From Polyangiaceae bacterium (GTDB taxonomy: Bacteria > Myxococcota_A > Polyangia > Polyangiales > Polyangiaceae), in NCBI GenBank assembly GCA_022447485.1, contig JAKVCH010000024.1, forward strand, positions 1 to 15,946: a stretch of DNA of 15,946 bases. The letters are read 5' to 3'. The translations under genes and the position numbers were made by a program. The notes under the pieces are model-generated. The model ran no database searches, was not told the origin of the DNA, and was given only the letters and a program-made list of their open reading frames with translations. Of this stretch, positions 1 to 7,126 are shown piece after piece. Positions within the stretch are counted from its first letter, which is position 1. Every line of letters starts with the position of its first letter.

Positions 1-887
1 TTCCCATGAACAAGGATCGAACCTCGCTCCGTACAGCTTCCAATATGGCTAGGTGGTAGAGCGTCACAGCCGCTCGCGCCATCAGACGAAATCGGGTTCA
101 AGCGTTTCGAGGCTAGCCACACCATCAGGTAAGTATCGGGCGGGCCTCCAGAATAGCTCTGATTATTGGTAAAATAGGTATCGTAGGTTGCGTTACCATA
201 ATAGTCACCGGCCGGGTCGGGCCAAGGGTTCATTGAGTTATGCTTGACGCCCGTATAAACGCTCGAAATGGCGCTGATTTGCCGTGGCATCCCACTATTA
301 CTGGTACCATCGCCACCGCCATACTTCACCCCCTTATAGACAGACGGAAATGCCGAAACGCTCCAGGGCTCGACAGCTTGATTAATATCATTGCACCAGT
401 CCGTTGGGTGGACGATTGACTGAACAGTAAACACATTGCCATTTCCCGCAGCGATCGTTTGGGTTGCACAGCCCCAAGGATTAGTTTGAACTTTGTAGCT
501 GTCACCACCAATTTGAATATCAAAGGTCTGATAGTTGTCACCGTATCCAGTTCCTGTAATCGCTCTCCCAAATCCTGAGCTCGGTGGAGCGGGCGTTGGG
601 CTGACGTCTGCAGGCTCTTCCTCGGGCGCCGGTTCTGCCGAGGTAGGGGGTTGGTCGGCAGGAAGTGCTCCTGTCATCGGAAGGTTCCACTCAGGTGCTT
701 CCGCAGGTGCCGTGGGCGAAGTCGTGTTGGCCCCTGGGGTGGTTGATTCCGTAGGTGCGGTGGGGGATTGATTGCCGTTGAGCTCTTCATAGGAATAGCC
801 CTCTGCTCCGCCGCAGGCATTCAGAAGTGCAGGAGCGACCAAACAGGCGAGAGAAAAACTTGTGAAGAAACCAAATCGCTGGACCAT
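1..887 (-). CDS. Secreted lipoprotein with GH12-like (endoglucanase/xyloglucanase fold) domain, C-terminus outside window
   Basis: The gene starts at the ATG at 885-887 and runs off the left edge; 295 complete codons are visible. Residues 1-25 form a signal peptide ending in the lipobox LNAC, so Cys25 is probably lipidated. Residues about 35-104 are a Pro/Thr/Glu/Ala-rich linker. From about residue 106 the sequence resembles glycoside hydrolase family 12: YKVQTNPWGC (131-140), FPSVYKGVKYG (180-190), an ISS segment (207-209), NATYD (232-236) and TYLMVWL then NPIS (252-267), the counterpart of the family's ELMIWL...GPIGS. In active GH12 enzymes the residue before LMIW is the nucleophile Glu; here it is Tyr253. 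The second catalytic Glu would lie beyond the window. The fold assignment is fairly good, but activity on glucan is doubtful and a binding role is possible. The ribosome-binding site is weak; the start was chosen because it yields a textbook signal peptide. Confidence 0.72.
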   Translation of the reverse strand, partial: MVQRFGFFTSFSLACLVAPALLNACGGAEGYSYEELNGNQSPTAPTESTTPGANTTSPTAPAEAPEWNLPMTGALPADQPPTSAEPAPEEEPADVSPTPAPPSSGFGRAITGTGYGDNYQTFDIQIGGDSYKVQTNPWGCATQTIAAGNGNVFTVQSIVHPTDWCNDINQAVEPWSVSAFPSVYKGVKYGGGDGTSNSGMPRQISAISSVYTGVKHNSMNPWPDPAGDYYGNATYDTYFTNNQSYSGGPPDTYLMVWLASKRLNPISSDGASGCDALPPSHIGSCTERGSILVHG

Positions 888-1037
888 AGTCTCTAGCAAT
901 GATGAAAACGCTACCACCTTCAAGTCTTTCGGCCATGATTCTGCCGTGGAAGCAGCATCTGCTTTTGTGAAGAGTGAAATGTTTTAGTCAGACATGAAGG
1001 TTGGGGAGCGAGCGAGAGTTTCTATTCTGTCGGCGCC

Positions 1038-1769
1038 CTAGGTCTTCTTTGGTATTGGGCTTTTACCTCGGCAGAATGCTGCTCCCTCCAACGCATGCAG
1101 TATGGCTGAGTCATAGGCGGGCAGGGTGAGTTCAAGTACCTTCTCTTTCCGGTTGCCCCAGGCCAAGCCGAGTTCTGTGCAGCCGAGAATCACAGCTGTG
1201 GCACCTTGTTGGCTCATGGTTGCGATATTGGCGTTCAGTAACTCACGGATCCTCTCAGTGCCTCCGTGGGTATTAAGATCGTGGATAATCGCGTGATTGA
1301 GTTGATCGCGTTGCGGCTTTTCGGGAATCAGGACGTCGAGTTGATATTCCTTGGTCAGCTTCTTTTTGTAGAAAGCACTCTCCATCGTTGCGCGCGTGCC
1401 TAGAAGCCCGACGCGACGATGACCATCTTGGAGCAGTTCTGCTGCGGTTGCATCCACAATATGGAGGAAGGGTATGTTTATTTGATTGACGATTGATTGT
1501 GAAAAACGATGCAATGTGTTGCATGCCAGTAGAATGCCATCCACGCCGGCTGCTTCGAGAGCCTGAGAAGAAGCGACGAGGGTTTCTCGTAAGTGTTGAA
1601 ACTCCGCACTTGTTGAAGCAGAGGCAAAGGGCTGAAAGTTCAGGGAGTCAATCAGCATTGCTGCAGAAGCCTGACCGCCACACGCCTCGCGAATCTCGCG
1701 ATTGATCACTTCGTAATAGATAACTGTACTTTGCCAGTCTAATCCACCGACGATACCTAGACGCCTCAT
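1038..1769 (-). CDS. ygeA: Broad-specificity amino-acid racemase, Asp/Glu racemase family (YgeA/RacX type)
   Basis: This 243-residue protein has the usual length of the family and matches E. coli YgeA throughout. It shows GIVGGLDWQSTVIYYEVIN at the N-terminus, FLHIVDATA (101-109), VGLLGTRATME (120-130) and GCTELGL (196-202). These are PLP-independent cytoplasmic racemases that interconvert L- and D-amino acids with two Cys acting as opposing acid and base. Both are present: Cys83 in LACNTLH and Cys197 in ILGCTEL. E. coli YgeA has Thr at the first position, so this copy looks like the classical two-Cys form. The gene stands alone, 130 bp downstream of the HNH gene on the same strand. No strong ribosome-binding site precedes the ATG. 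The substrate cannot be read from sequence; D-amino-acid supply for the cell wall or for signalling is possible. Confidence 0.88.
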   Translation of the reverse strand: MRRLGIVGGLDWQSTVIYYEVINREIREACGGQASAAMLIDSLNFQPFASASTSAEFQHLRETLVASSQALEAAGVDGILLACNTLHRFSQSIVNQINIPFLHIVDATAAELLQDGHRRVGLLGTRATMESAFYKKKLTKEYQLDVLIPEKPQRDQLNHAIIHDLNTHGGTERIRELLNANIATMSQQGATAVILGCTELGLAWGNRKEKVLELTLPAYDSAILHALEGAAFCRGKSPIPKKT

Positions 1770-1899
1770 GTTGCTAAAACGCTAGCCTAGGGGCGCAGAA
1801 GAGTTCAACTCGTAGCCATTGAACAGGTGTTTGCCCGACGTCTTGGCTCATCGGTCGGGGGGCTGCTTCGGCGAATCGAGGACGAGGACGAGTGCGGAT

Positions 1900-2448
1900 T
1901 TAAGTGAGCTCAGCTTCCCGGGCAATGGCGGGCTCGACCGAATTCGGTTGATCTTTCTGGCCGGGTACCTTGGCTGGGCTGGGTCTGAGTCGTTGGAGTG
2001 AGGTCTCGTATTCGTGTTTCATTCTGCTCGCTTGTTTGCGAAACCGCGCCATCCAATCTTCTCGAGTTGCCGTCGGTAATGAGCCTTGTAAGTGCCAGAG
2101 GTGGTGATGTTTGGTGCAGAGCGGTACTGTTTCATAATCTGAACATTTTGTTGCGGTGCCGCCGCGACCAAAATGATGTGCTTCGACACGACCGTCGCAA
2201 TCATTGCCGAATAAGCACGGCCTCTCTCGTACAAATCCTAAAAACTCGGGGTCTCGGGGCGGACCATTACGCTTCACTTTGGGAGGTCCCGGTTCTGCTT
2301 TGAGTGGAGTCTTGGTCTTGAGCGAAGCCGTGGCTTTGAGCGAAGCCGTGGCTTTGAGCGGAGTCTTTGTCTTAAGCTGCGAAGACGAGGCGAGAGGTGT
2401 CTTTCTTCGGAGGGGCTGCCTCGACTGTTGGTTCGTCTTTTTTTTCAT
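1900..2448 (-). CDS. Small HNH endonuclease-like protein (DUF968-like) with basic repeat-rich N-terminus
   Basis: This 182-residue protein starts at the ATG at 2446-2448 (MKKKTNQQ...). The first ~60 residues are very basic with repeated LKTKTP/LKATAS units; many small bacterial and phage HNH proteins begin with similar KTPL-rich tails. The folded part begins near RDPEFLGFVR and carries a zinc/HNH pattern: Cys78 and Cys84, the catalytic-type pair His91-His92 in VEAHHFG, then Cys111, His114 and His119 in VPLCTKHHHLWH. The first Cys pair is C-x5-C rather than the usual CxxC. The final ~40 residues are charged and Pro-rich. An alternative TTG start at 2526 would add 26 residues, overlap the preceding lipoprotein gene by 8 bp, and has AGAGG nine bases upstream, so the start is unsettled. 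It is last in a run of envelope genes, an odd place for a nuclease; whether they share a job is unknown. Confidence 0.75.
   Translation of the reverse strand: MKKKTNQQSRQPLRRKTPLASSSQLKTKTPLKATASLKATASLKTKTPLKAEPGPPKVKRNGPPRDPEFLGFVRERPCLFGNDCDGRVEAHHFGRGGTATKCSDYETVPLCTKHHHLWHLQGSLPTATREDWMARFRKQASRMKHEYETSLQRLRPSPAKVPGQKDQPNSVEPAIAREAELT
2302..2373 (-). repeat. Four 18-bp in-frame tandem repeats (order A-B-B-A) inside the HNH gene
   Basis: Four consecutive 18-bp units lie at 2302-2319, 2320-2337, 2338-2355 and 2356-2373. The two middle units are identical (gagcgaagccgtggcttt on the plus strand); the outer two resemble each other (gagtggagtcttggtctt and gagcggagtctttgtctt). Each encodes six residues, LKATAS for the inner units and LKTKTP for the outer ones, in the basic tail of the HNH protein. 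Because the unit is a multiple of three, copy number can change without breaking the frame. Confidence 0.9.
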
Positions 2449-2518
2449 CGACTGTTGGCTCGAAGACCATGTTGCTCGAACATCTCGAGGAGTCTCGTCT
2501 TTGGCATGAGGACAAACT

Positions 2519-3415
2519 TCATTCAAGGCCTATTGCCTCTTCACAATCGAGAAGAGATGTTGATTCGTCGTACCTGTAAAGGCAGTAAGAGTAGCCGTCG
2601 ACTGCATCAAGCCGCATTTCGATGGTGGCGTCTAATGAGGAGCCGAATTTGTAGAGAAAGGAGGCGATATAGGTGCCAGCCGATGTCTCGACTTCAGCCT
2701 TGACCCACACCTCGTCGAGACAGTCGTTTCCACCTTCGCATCCAAAAGCAAGGATGCCGAGTGAGGCCTCAGCTTGGGTCAATGTGGAGCCTTGGGCATT
2801 GACTGTGATGGCAAGAGAGGTTTGAGAGACGGTAAGGTTGGTGTTTCTGAATGCTACCTGCTCTTCTTCCTTGAGAAACCGACCTGGCATGATCGCGTTG
2901 AGCTTACTGTCTCCCAGCTCGCAGTCTCGAAAGCGCAACAGAAAGTCACCGTCACGAATCAATTGACTAAAGTCGAGGCTATCTAATTCAGCGCTATCCA
3001 CTCGCACTAGGCCTGCAGAAAAATCTGTGACTGCCGGGTTCCAATCGCCAGGACAAGCGAGCTTGAGATAGAACTGAGCACTCACGTTTTGATCCGAATT
3101 AGAAGGTGTGGCTGATAATTCTAATTCCAGCATCTCCGAGACCTGTTGATAGTCGGCGTTCGATGACTCCTCCATCATGTAGAGAAACTCGCCGGCGAAG
3201 CGAGAGAATTCAAGAAGAGGAGGCAATTGCTCCTCAAGCTCCTTGCTCGGCGAAGACTGAGTGTCACTGGTTATCTCTTCAAGATTTGCGCTGGGGGAGC
3301 TTAAGCTGTCTTGAGCTTCCTCAAAGGAAATACCTTTCCAACTAAGTCGAGTCGAAGGAGGAGAACAGCCCGCTAGAAGGATGAACGCTATGGAGAGCCT
3401 GTAGACCAATCTCAT
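2519..3415 (-). CDS. Predicted lipoprotein of unknown function
   Basis: This is a 298-residue protein that I do not recognise. The N-terminus MRLVYRLSIAFILLAGC is a classic lipoprotein signal with lipobox LAGC, so Cys17 should be lipidated; residue +2 is Ser, which in enterobacteria permits outer-membrane sorting. A Ser/Glu-rich low-complexity stretch (about 35-65) follows. The remainder is acidic and probably beta-rich, with Cys residues in LACPGDW, RDCELGDS, FGCEGGNDC, YSYCLYRY and LLDCEEA near the C-terminus, which could form disulfides in the periplasm. The ATG directly abuts the TAG of the upstream beta-barrel gene (TAGATG), so the two are almost certainly co-translated. It probably acts at the cell envelope with the two beta-barrel proteins. 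Confidence 0.8.
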   Translation of the reverse strand: MRLVYRLSIAFILLAGCSPPSTRLSWKGISFEEAQDSLSSPSANLEEITSDTQSSPSKELEEQLPPLLEFSRFAGEFLYMMEESSNADYQQVSEMLELELSATPSNSDQNVSAQFYLKLACPGDWNPAVTDFSAGLVRVDSAELDSLDFSQLIRDGDFLLRFRDCELGDSKLNAIMPGRFLKEEEQVAFRNTNLTVSQTSLAITVNAQGSTLTQAEASLGILAFGCEGGNDCLDEVWVKAEVETSAGTYIASFLYKFGSSLDATIEMRLDAVDGYSYCLYRYDESTSLLDCEEAIGLE

Positions 3416-4354
3416 CTAGAACCTCATTTCCAGCTGGAGTCTTGGAGAAATTGGGTTGCCGTATATCTTTTTCGCGAGAGCGCCGACGTTCACGCTGAAG
3501 TCAAGAAAGATATCTTCTCGAATCATCGAACGTGCGCCGCAAGTCAGGACATAGGTGTCTTTGAGCGGGATGCTGGAGCGACCTGCTGCTTCGCCGCCGA
3601 GTAGAACCCCCTCCACTAAAGGGGCCTCGGTTGAGATAGCGCCAGGTATTCGAGTGATCACCGGCAACTTTGCCTGAAAATAAAAACTCGTTCTTTGCAG
3701 AAGATGCCAGCGAATCACTGGCTGAAAGGCTAATTGCCGCAGGGCAATCGTGCCATCAAGGAGTAGGGAGTCCTCATCAACATCTCCGAGCACGAGAGAG
3801 TCGACATAATCGGTGGAGAGATCGAATTGGAGCCAGGGTAAGATTGGCGCGCTGAGTTGAAGACTGACCGGAAAAAGCCAGATATTCAATCCGCTCACGA
3901 GCGTACTCGAGCGGGCAATCCAGACCCAATCGCCATGGGCGAACATCGGCGAGAAACGTAATCCGAGGGCGAATTGCGGCAGATCGAGAAAGTTCCACTT
4001 CGTCGATAGATTAAAAACACCTGCGCCGAGGTGTAGGAGATTAACGCCAACTTCAAAACCTTTGCCTAGGCCGTAGTGAATACCAAAACCCCCGTAGATA
4101 TCCGATGCTGAGGTACCCCACAATTCAACGTCAAAGGCCCATTGCTTCTTCATGAGGGTATAGGCCGTTTCTCGTCGTGCTCGGGCCTGGGGAGATAGAA
4201 TAGTGACTTTCGAGTTGTTCGCGATTTGGGAAGCAGGAGCGGGAGAAGGAGAGCCGGCGATTTTCTCGCTGGCGGCAGCCCGAGACCCATTGGTCCCGAA
4301 AAAGACCAGGATGCTTGCCAGGCAGGCGTATCGCTGGAAGCCGGGCCTATTCAT
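3416..4354 (-). CDS. Predicted outer-membrane beta-barrel protein
   Basis: This 312-residue protein has a signal peptide of about 28 residues (MNRPGFQRYACLASILVFF then an AAAS cleavage-like site). The mature part alternates hydrophobic and polar residues in many short stretches rich in Gly, aromatic residues and Leu, for example IYGGFGIHYGLGKGFEVGVNLLHLG and FSVNVGAL. It ends in Phe (LQLEMRF), the usual C-terminal signature that the BAM complex recognises on beta-barrels. I cannot assign a transport substrate; a transporter-like or structural barrel is plausible. Its ATG overlaps the TGA of the upstream barrel gene by 4 bp (ATGA, 4351-4354), and its stop abuts the lipoprotein start, so it sits in the middle of a coupled three-gene envelope unit. 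Confidence 0.72.
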   Translation of the reverse strand: MNRPGFQRYACLASILVFFGTNGSRAAASEKIAGSPSPAPASQIANNSKVTILSPQARARRETAYTLMKKQWAFDVELWGTSASDIYGGFGIHYGLGKGFEVGVNLLHLGAGVFNLSTKWNFLDLPQFALGLRFSPMFAHGDWVWIARSSTLVSGLNIWLFPVSLQLSAPILPWLQFDLSTDYVDSLVLGDVDEDSLLLDGTIALRQLAFQPVIRWHLLQRTSFYFQAKLPVITRIPGAISTEAPLVEGVLLGGEAAGRSSIPLKDTYVLTCGARSMIREDIFLDFSVNVGALAKKIYGNPISPRLQLEMRF

Positions 4355-5007
4355 AGTCGAGCTCCAAAAGAGAGAAGGCCTCCAAAGGCTGCGGGGATCT
4401 TGCTGCTCGATTCGATGCGAGAATAAATACTAGTGAGAAGATAGAATCTATTCAGGGGCAGCTCAAGACCGAGACTGGGCCGCAGATGCAGACCAGAAAC
4501 GACACCATTCAATTTTTCGAAGCTAGCCAACGTCTCGAAAGGGATATCACCAAAGTCATAACGCATCACCGTCAGACCTATCCCCAGTTGATAGTGAAGG
4601 GCGAGAGAACCGAGAGGTTGGGCGTAGCCGAAAGAGGTTCCAAGGCTACCGGTTCTTGACCTTGCTCTTATCTCTATTTTCTGAGCGCCATTATTGACCT
4701 TGATGTCTTGAGAGATGGTGCTTCCTAAGAAACCTTCCCCGTAGAGGCCCAGGCGAAAACCAGAACACCAGGTATAGGTTCCGTGAATGCTGAGGCTGGA
4801 GCCGTAGGGGTTCAGTTTCAGTCCGAGTACCTTGCTTGTCGCGGAGGCGTAACCGAACCCAATTGTCAGACCCCAGGGCGACTGATGGTTTTTTGCACAG
4901 AGTTTACCCGCCCCCGGTTTTTGGGGACTCTCAGTAGGAATAGCCTCAGCGGCCCCAGCATTGACTGTTATCAGAAGAACGCCGGCGCCCAGCAGATATC
5001 CCCACAT
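4351..5007 (-). CDS. Predicted small outer-membrane beta-barrel protein, first gene of envelope operon
   Basis: This 218-residue protein starts with a signal peptide (MWGYLLGAGVLLITVNAGAAEA, about 20 residues). After a Pro/Ser/Lys segment, the mature part shows repeated alternating beta strands with Gly and aromatic residues: WGLTIGFGYAS, LSIHGTYTW, FRLGLYGEGFLG, LGTSFGYAQ, ALHYQLGIGLTVMRY, LRPSLGLELPL and LLSFGARL. About eight strands can be counted, as in small OmpA/OmpW-size barrels. It ends in Leu rather than Phe or Trp. A purine-rich AGGG lies about six bases before the ATG. It is the first gene of a minus-strand run and is divergently arranged with the histidine kinase across 125 bp. 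I do not recognise the family. Confidence 0.68.
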   Translation of the reverse strand: MWGYLLGAGVLLITVNAGAAEAIPTESPQKPGAGKLCAKNHQSPWGLTIGFGYASATSKVLGLKLNPYGSSLSIHGTYTWCSGFRLGLYGEGFLGSTISQDIKVNNGAQKIEIRARSRTGSLGTSFGYAQPLGSLALHYQLGIGLTVMRYDFGDIPFETLASFEKLNGVVSGLHLRPSLGLELPLNRFYLLTSIYSRIESSSKIPAAFGGLLSFGARL

Positions 5008-5132
5008 CCAGCCCTGAAGCTAACATAGCCGAATAGCCGGGTCGACAGAGCGGGCGCCATTGATGAAATAGCGTTCTTTCCATCATTTCGATTCTGCTTG
5101 CACTCGAAGAGCGTTCGACGCAGGTTTTCCCT
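5008..5132. promoter_or_regulatory. Divergent intergenic region between envelope operon and histidine kinase
   Basis: This 125-bp gap must hold the start signals for both the minus-strand envelope genes and the plus-strand kinase, since they point away from each other. I could not pick out a convincing -35/-10 pair or operator repeat in it. The shared region would allow co-regulation, which remains an inference. Confidence 0.4.
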
Positions 5133-7049
5133 ATGAGTTCTCCATTTCCAAAGATGGCCTTCGCTACCGGTTGGGTACAAGCCGTCCAGAGTTCACCGGC
5201 GTTTTTGACGGTCTGCGACGAGAACTTTCGAATCGTTTTTCAAAATCACTTTCAGCCGGGCGTCGATGACCCCTGCGGGACGAGTATTTTTGGATGGTTT
5301 CCTTCTGAGCACCATGAAAAGGTCAGACAGTGCTTGAGCGAGGCGAGGGCGTCCGGTCGCCCTCAAACTTACGAGCTGGAGGGCACTGGGCCGGATGGTC
5401 TTGTCTCGAAATATAGTTCCTGGGTGACAACTCTTTCCTTGCCAACTGGCGAATTGGGGTTTGGGATCATCTCCACCGATACGACCCAAATGGAGAGGGT
5501 GGAAGATGCTCTTTCTGAGACTGCATCGACGCTGAAATCTGTCGTTGAAAATGCGCCGGATGATATTGCTGCAGTTGACCGCCAACATCTCCTTGTTTTT
5601 TTGAATCGCTCTCCGGAGAAGGAAGATTTCGCAGGCCGTCCCTTCGAATCACTATTGCCCGAGCAGGCTCGTGAGGATGCTTATCGAGCCATCGAAAAGG
5701 TCTTTGCATCTGGCGAACCAACTTCGTTTGATGTCTTTCGCGAGGAAGCGGGTGGGTTTCGGTACTTCACAACGCGACTGGGAGCGGTGCGAAATGGTGA
5801 AGAGATTGATAAAGTTGTCCTGATCACGACCGAAACAACCCTTCAGGTTCTTGCGCAAACGGCCCGGGAGGACGCTCAGCTCCAACAGCGGGAACTCTTG
5901 GAGCAATTGCATCAATCTCAGAAAATGGAGGCAATGGGACAGTTGACTGGAGGAGTCGCTCACGACTTTAATAATCTCTTGACCATCATGCTCGGAAACC
6001 TTGATGCCCTTATTCGACGGAAAGGACTCTCCGAAGACCAGCGGCAGCTCGTTGAGAATGCTAAAACAGCCGGCTCTCGAGCAACGAACCTCACCCAGCG
6101 CCTGCTGGCTTTTTCTCGCAGACAGACCCTTTCCCCACAGGTCCATTCTCTGAGCACCATCATTCAGGAATTGCGGCCGCTGCTGGAGCGGGCACTACCT
6201 AATCATGTCGAGCTCAAGTTTCGCCTTTCAAACCTGCCGCTTTATGCCGAGGTAGACCGGACGCAATTGGAAAATTCTCTTTTAAACTTGGTCATCAATT
6301 CAAGAGATGCGATTGAGGAGCATGGTTGGATTTCTATCGAATTGAATTCGAAACCGAGCGATGCCTCGACTCTGCATGACGAGTGGATCGAACTAGCGGT
6401 TGAAGATAGTGGGCATGGGATCGAGGCAGATTCTTTGGACCGAGTGATTGAGCCTTTTTATACGACCAAGGACGTAGGAGAAGGGAGTGGCCTGGGGCTG
6501 AGTATGGTGTACGGGTTCGTTCAACAGTCACAGGGGAAGTTTTCTTTGGAGTCTGAGCCTGGCAAAGGCACTCGGGTGCGCCTTCTTTTTCAGGCCGTGT
6601 CTTCTGTCGATTTCCCGCCAGAAACTCTGCCCCGCGAAAGACTGATGCCGCGAGGTTCCGGCGAATTGGTTTTGGTTGTGGAAGATAGTTCTTTGATGCG
6701 TCGCCTCGCCGTCCAGCAGGTTGTCGAGTTGGGGTACAAGGCGAAAGCTGTTTCTTCCGGAACCCAGGCATTAGAAGTTGTTCATGCGGGTTTGTGTCCT
6801 GATATCGTTATGACAGACTATCTCCTACCAGGCGGTGTGACGGGGGTAGAGCTCGTGCGGCAGCTGAGGGAAAAGTTTGATGGTTTACCTGCCCTGATCG
6901 TTTCCGGTTATGCAGACCTTCATCAAAGGCCGGAAGTCCTTCAGCGCGTCGGTGCTCATCTTTTAGGAAAGCCTTTTGAACTCGTCGACCTTGCTCAAGC
7001 TCTCTCGAGCTCCTTGGCGGCGCGCCGAGAGACTGACGACTCACCTTAA
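5133..7049 (+). CDS. Soluble hybrid sensor histidine kinase (PAS-PAS-HisKA-HATPase-REC)
   Basis: This 638-residue protein has no membrane segment, so it should be a cytoplasmic sensor. Residues about 12-118 and 132-236 look like two PAS domains, followed by a Gln-rich coiled segment (about 240-265). The H-box is GGVAHDFNNLL with phospho-accepting His277. The kinase core has the N-box around Asn389, the G1 box DSGHG (425-429), the F-box EPFYTTK (440-446) and the G2 box GSGLGLSM (451-458), all intact. The C-terminal receiver (about 512-625) has the acidic pair Glu517/Asp518, phospho-acceptor Asp562 in VMTDYLLPGG, Ser591 and Lys613, so phosphorelay within the chain is expected. No separate response regulator lies in the window, so its output partner is unknown. 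It is divergent from the envelope operon, and a regulatory link is conceivable but unproven. An ATG seven codons downstream is an alternative start, as no strong ribosome-binding site is visible. Confidence 0.93.
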   Translation: MSSPFPKMAFATGWVQAVQSSPAFLTVCDENFRIVFQNHFQPGVDDPCGTSIFGWFPSEHHEKVRQCLSEARASGRPQTYELEGTGPDGLVSKYSSWVTTLSLPTGELGFGIISTDTTQMERVEDALSETASTLKSVVENAPDDIAAVDRQHLLVFLNRSPEKEDFAGRPFESLLPEQAREDAYRAIEKVFASGEPTSFDVFREEAGGFRYFTTRLGAVRNGEEIDKVVLITTETTLQVLAQTAREDAQLQQRELLEQLHQSQKMEAMGQLTGGVAHDFNNLLTIMLGNLDALIRRKGLSEDQRQLVENAKTAGSRATNLTQRLLAFSRRQTLSPQVHSLSTIIQELRPLLERALPNHVELKFRLSNLPLYAEVDRTQLENSLLNLVINSRDAIEEHGWISIELNSKPSDASTLHDEWIELAVEDSGHGIEADSLDRVIEPFYTTKDVGEGSGLGLSMVYGFVQQSQGKFSLESEPGKGTRVRLLFQAVSSVDFPPETLPRERLMPRGSGELVLVVEDSSLMRRLAVQQVVELGYKAKAVSSGTQALEVVHAGLCPDIVMTDYLLPGGVTGVELVRQLREKFDGLPALIVSGYADLHQRPEVLQRVGAHLLGKPFELVDLAQALSSSLAARRETDDSP

Positions 7050-7126
7050 GGTTGCGAACATGGCGCCATTTTTATGGCGGGCGGTGGCGTCTTGGAGGGA
7101 AAGAGCGGCTTCAGCTTGACGCTGGT

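Noticed and set aside
535..771. Plus-strand Gly/Ser/Ala-rich open frame
   Set aside because: It is the antisense of the Pro/Thr/Glu-rich linker of the GH12-like lipoprotein, whose composition creates the frame.
1803..1824. GTTCAA...TTGAAC inverted repeat between the HNH gene and the racemase
   Set aside because: A 6-bp stem with a 10-base loop is easily expected by chance, and no T-run follows.
2204..2509. Plus-strand open frames opposite the HNH gene (with repeated LSEAVA)
   Set aside because: The repeats come from the 18-bp units of the HNH gene; the minus-strand frame has a recognisable zinc/HNH pattern and these do not.
7064..7079. CGCCAT-TTTT-ATGGCG hairpin between convergent kinase and glpG genes as a terminator
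   Set aside because: The stem is only 6 bp and no T-run follows on either strand; the T stretch is in the loop, so an intrinsic terminator is not supported.
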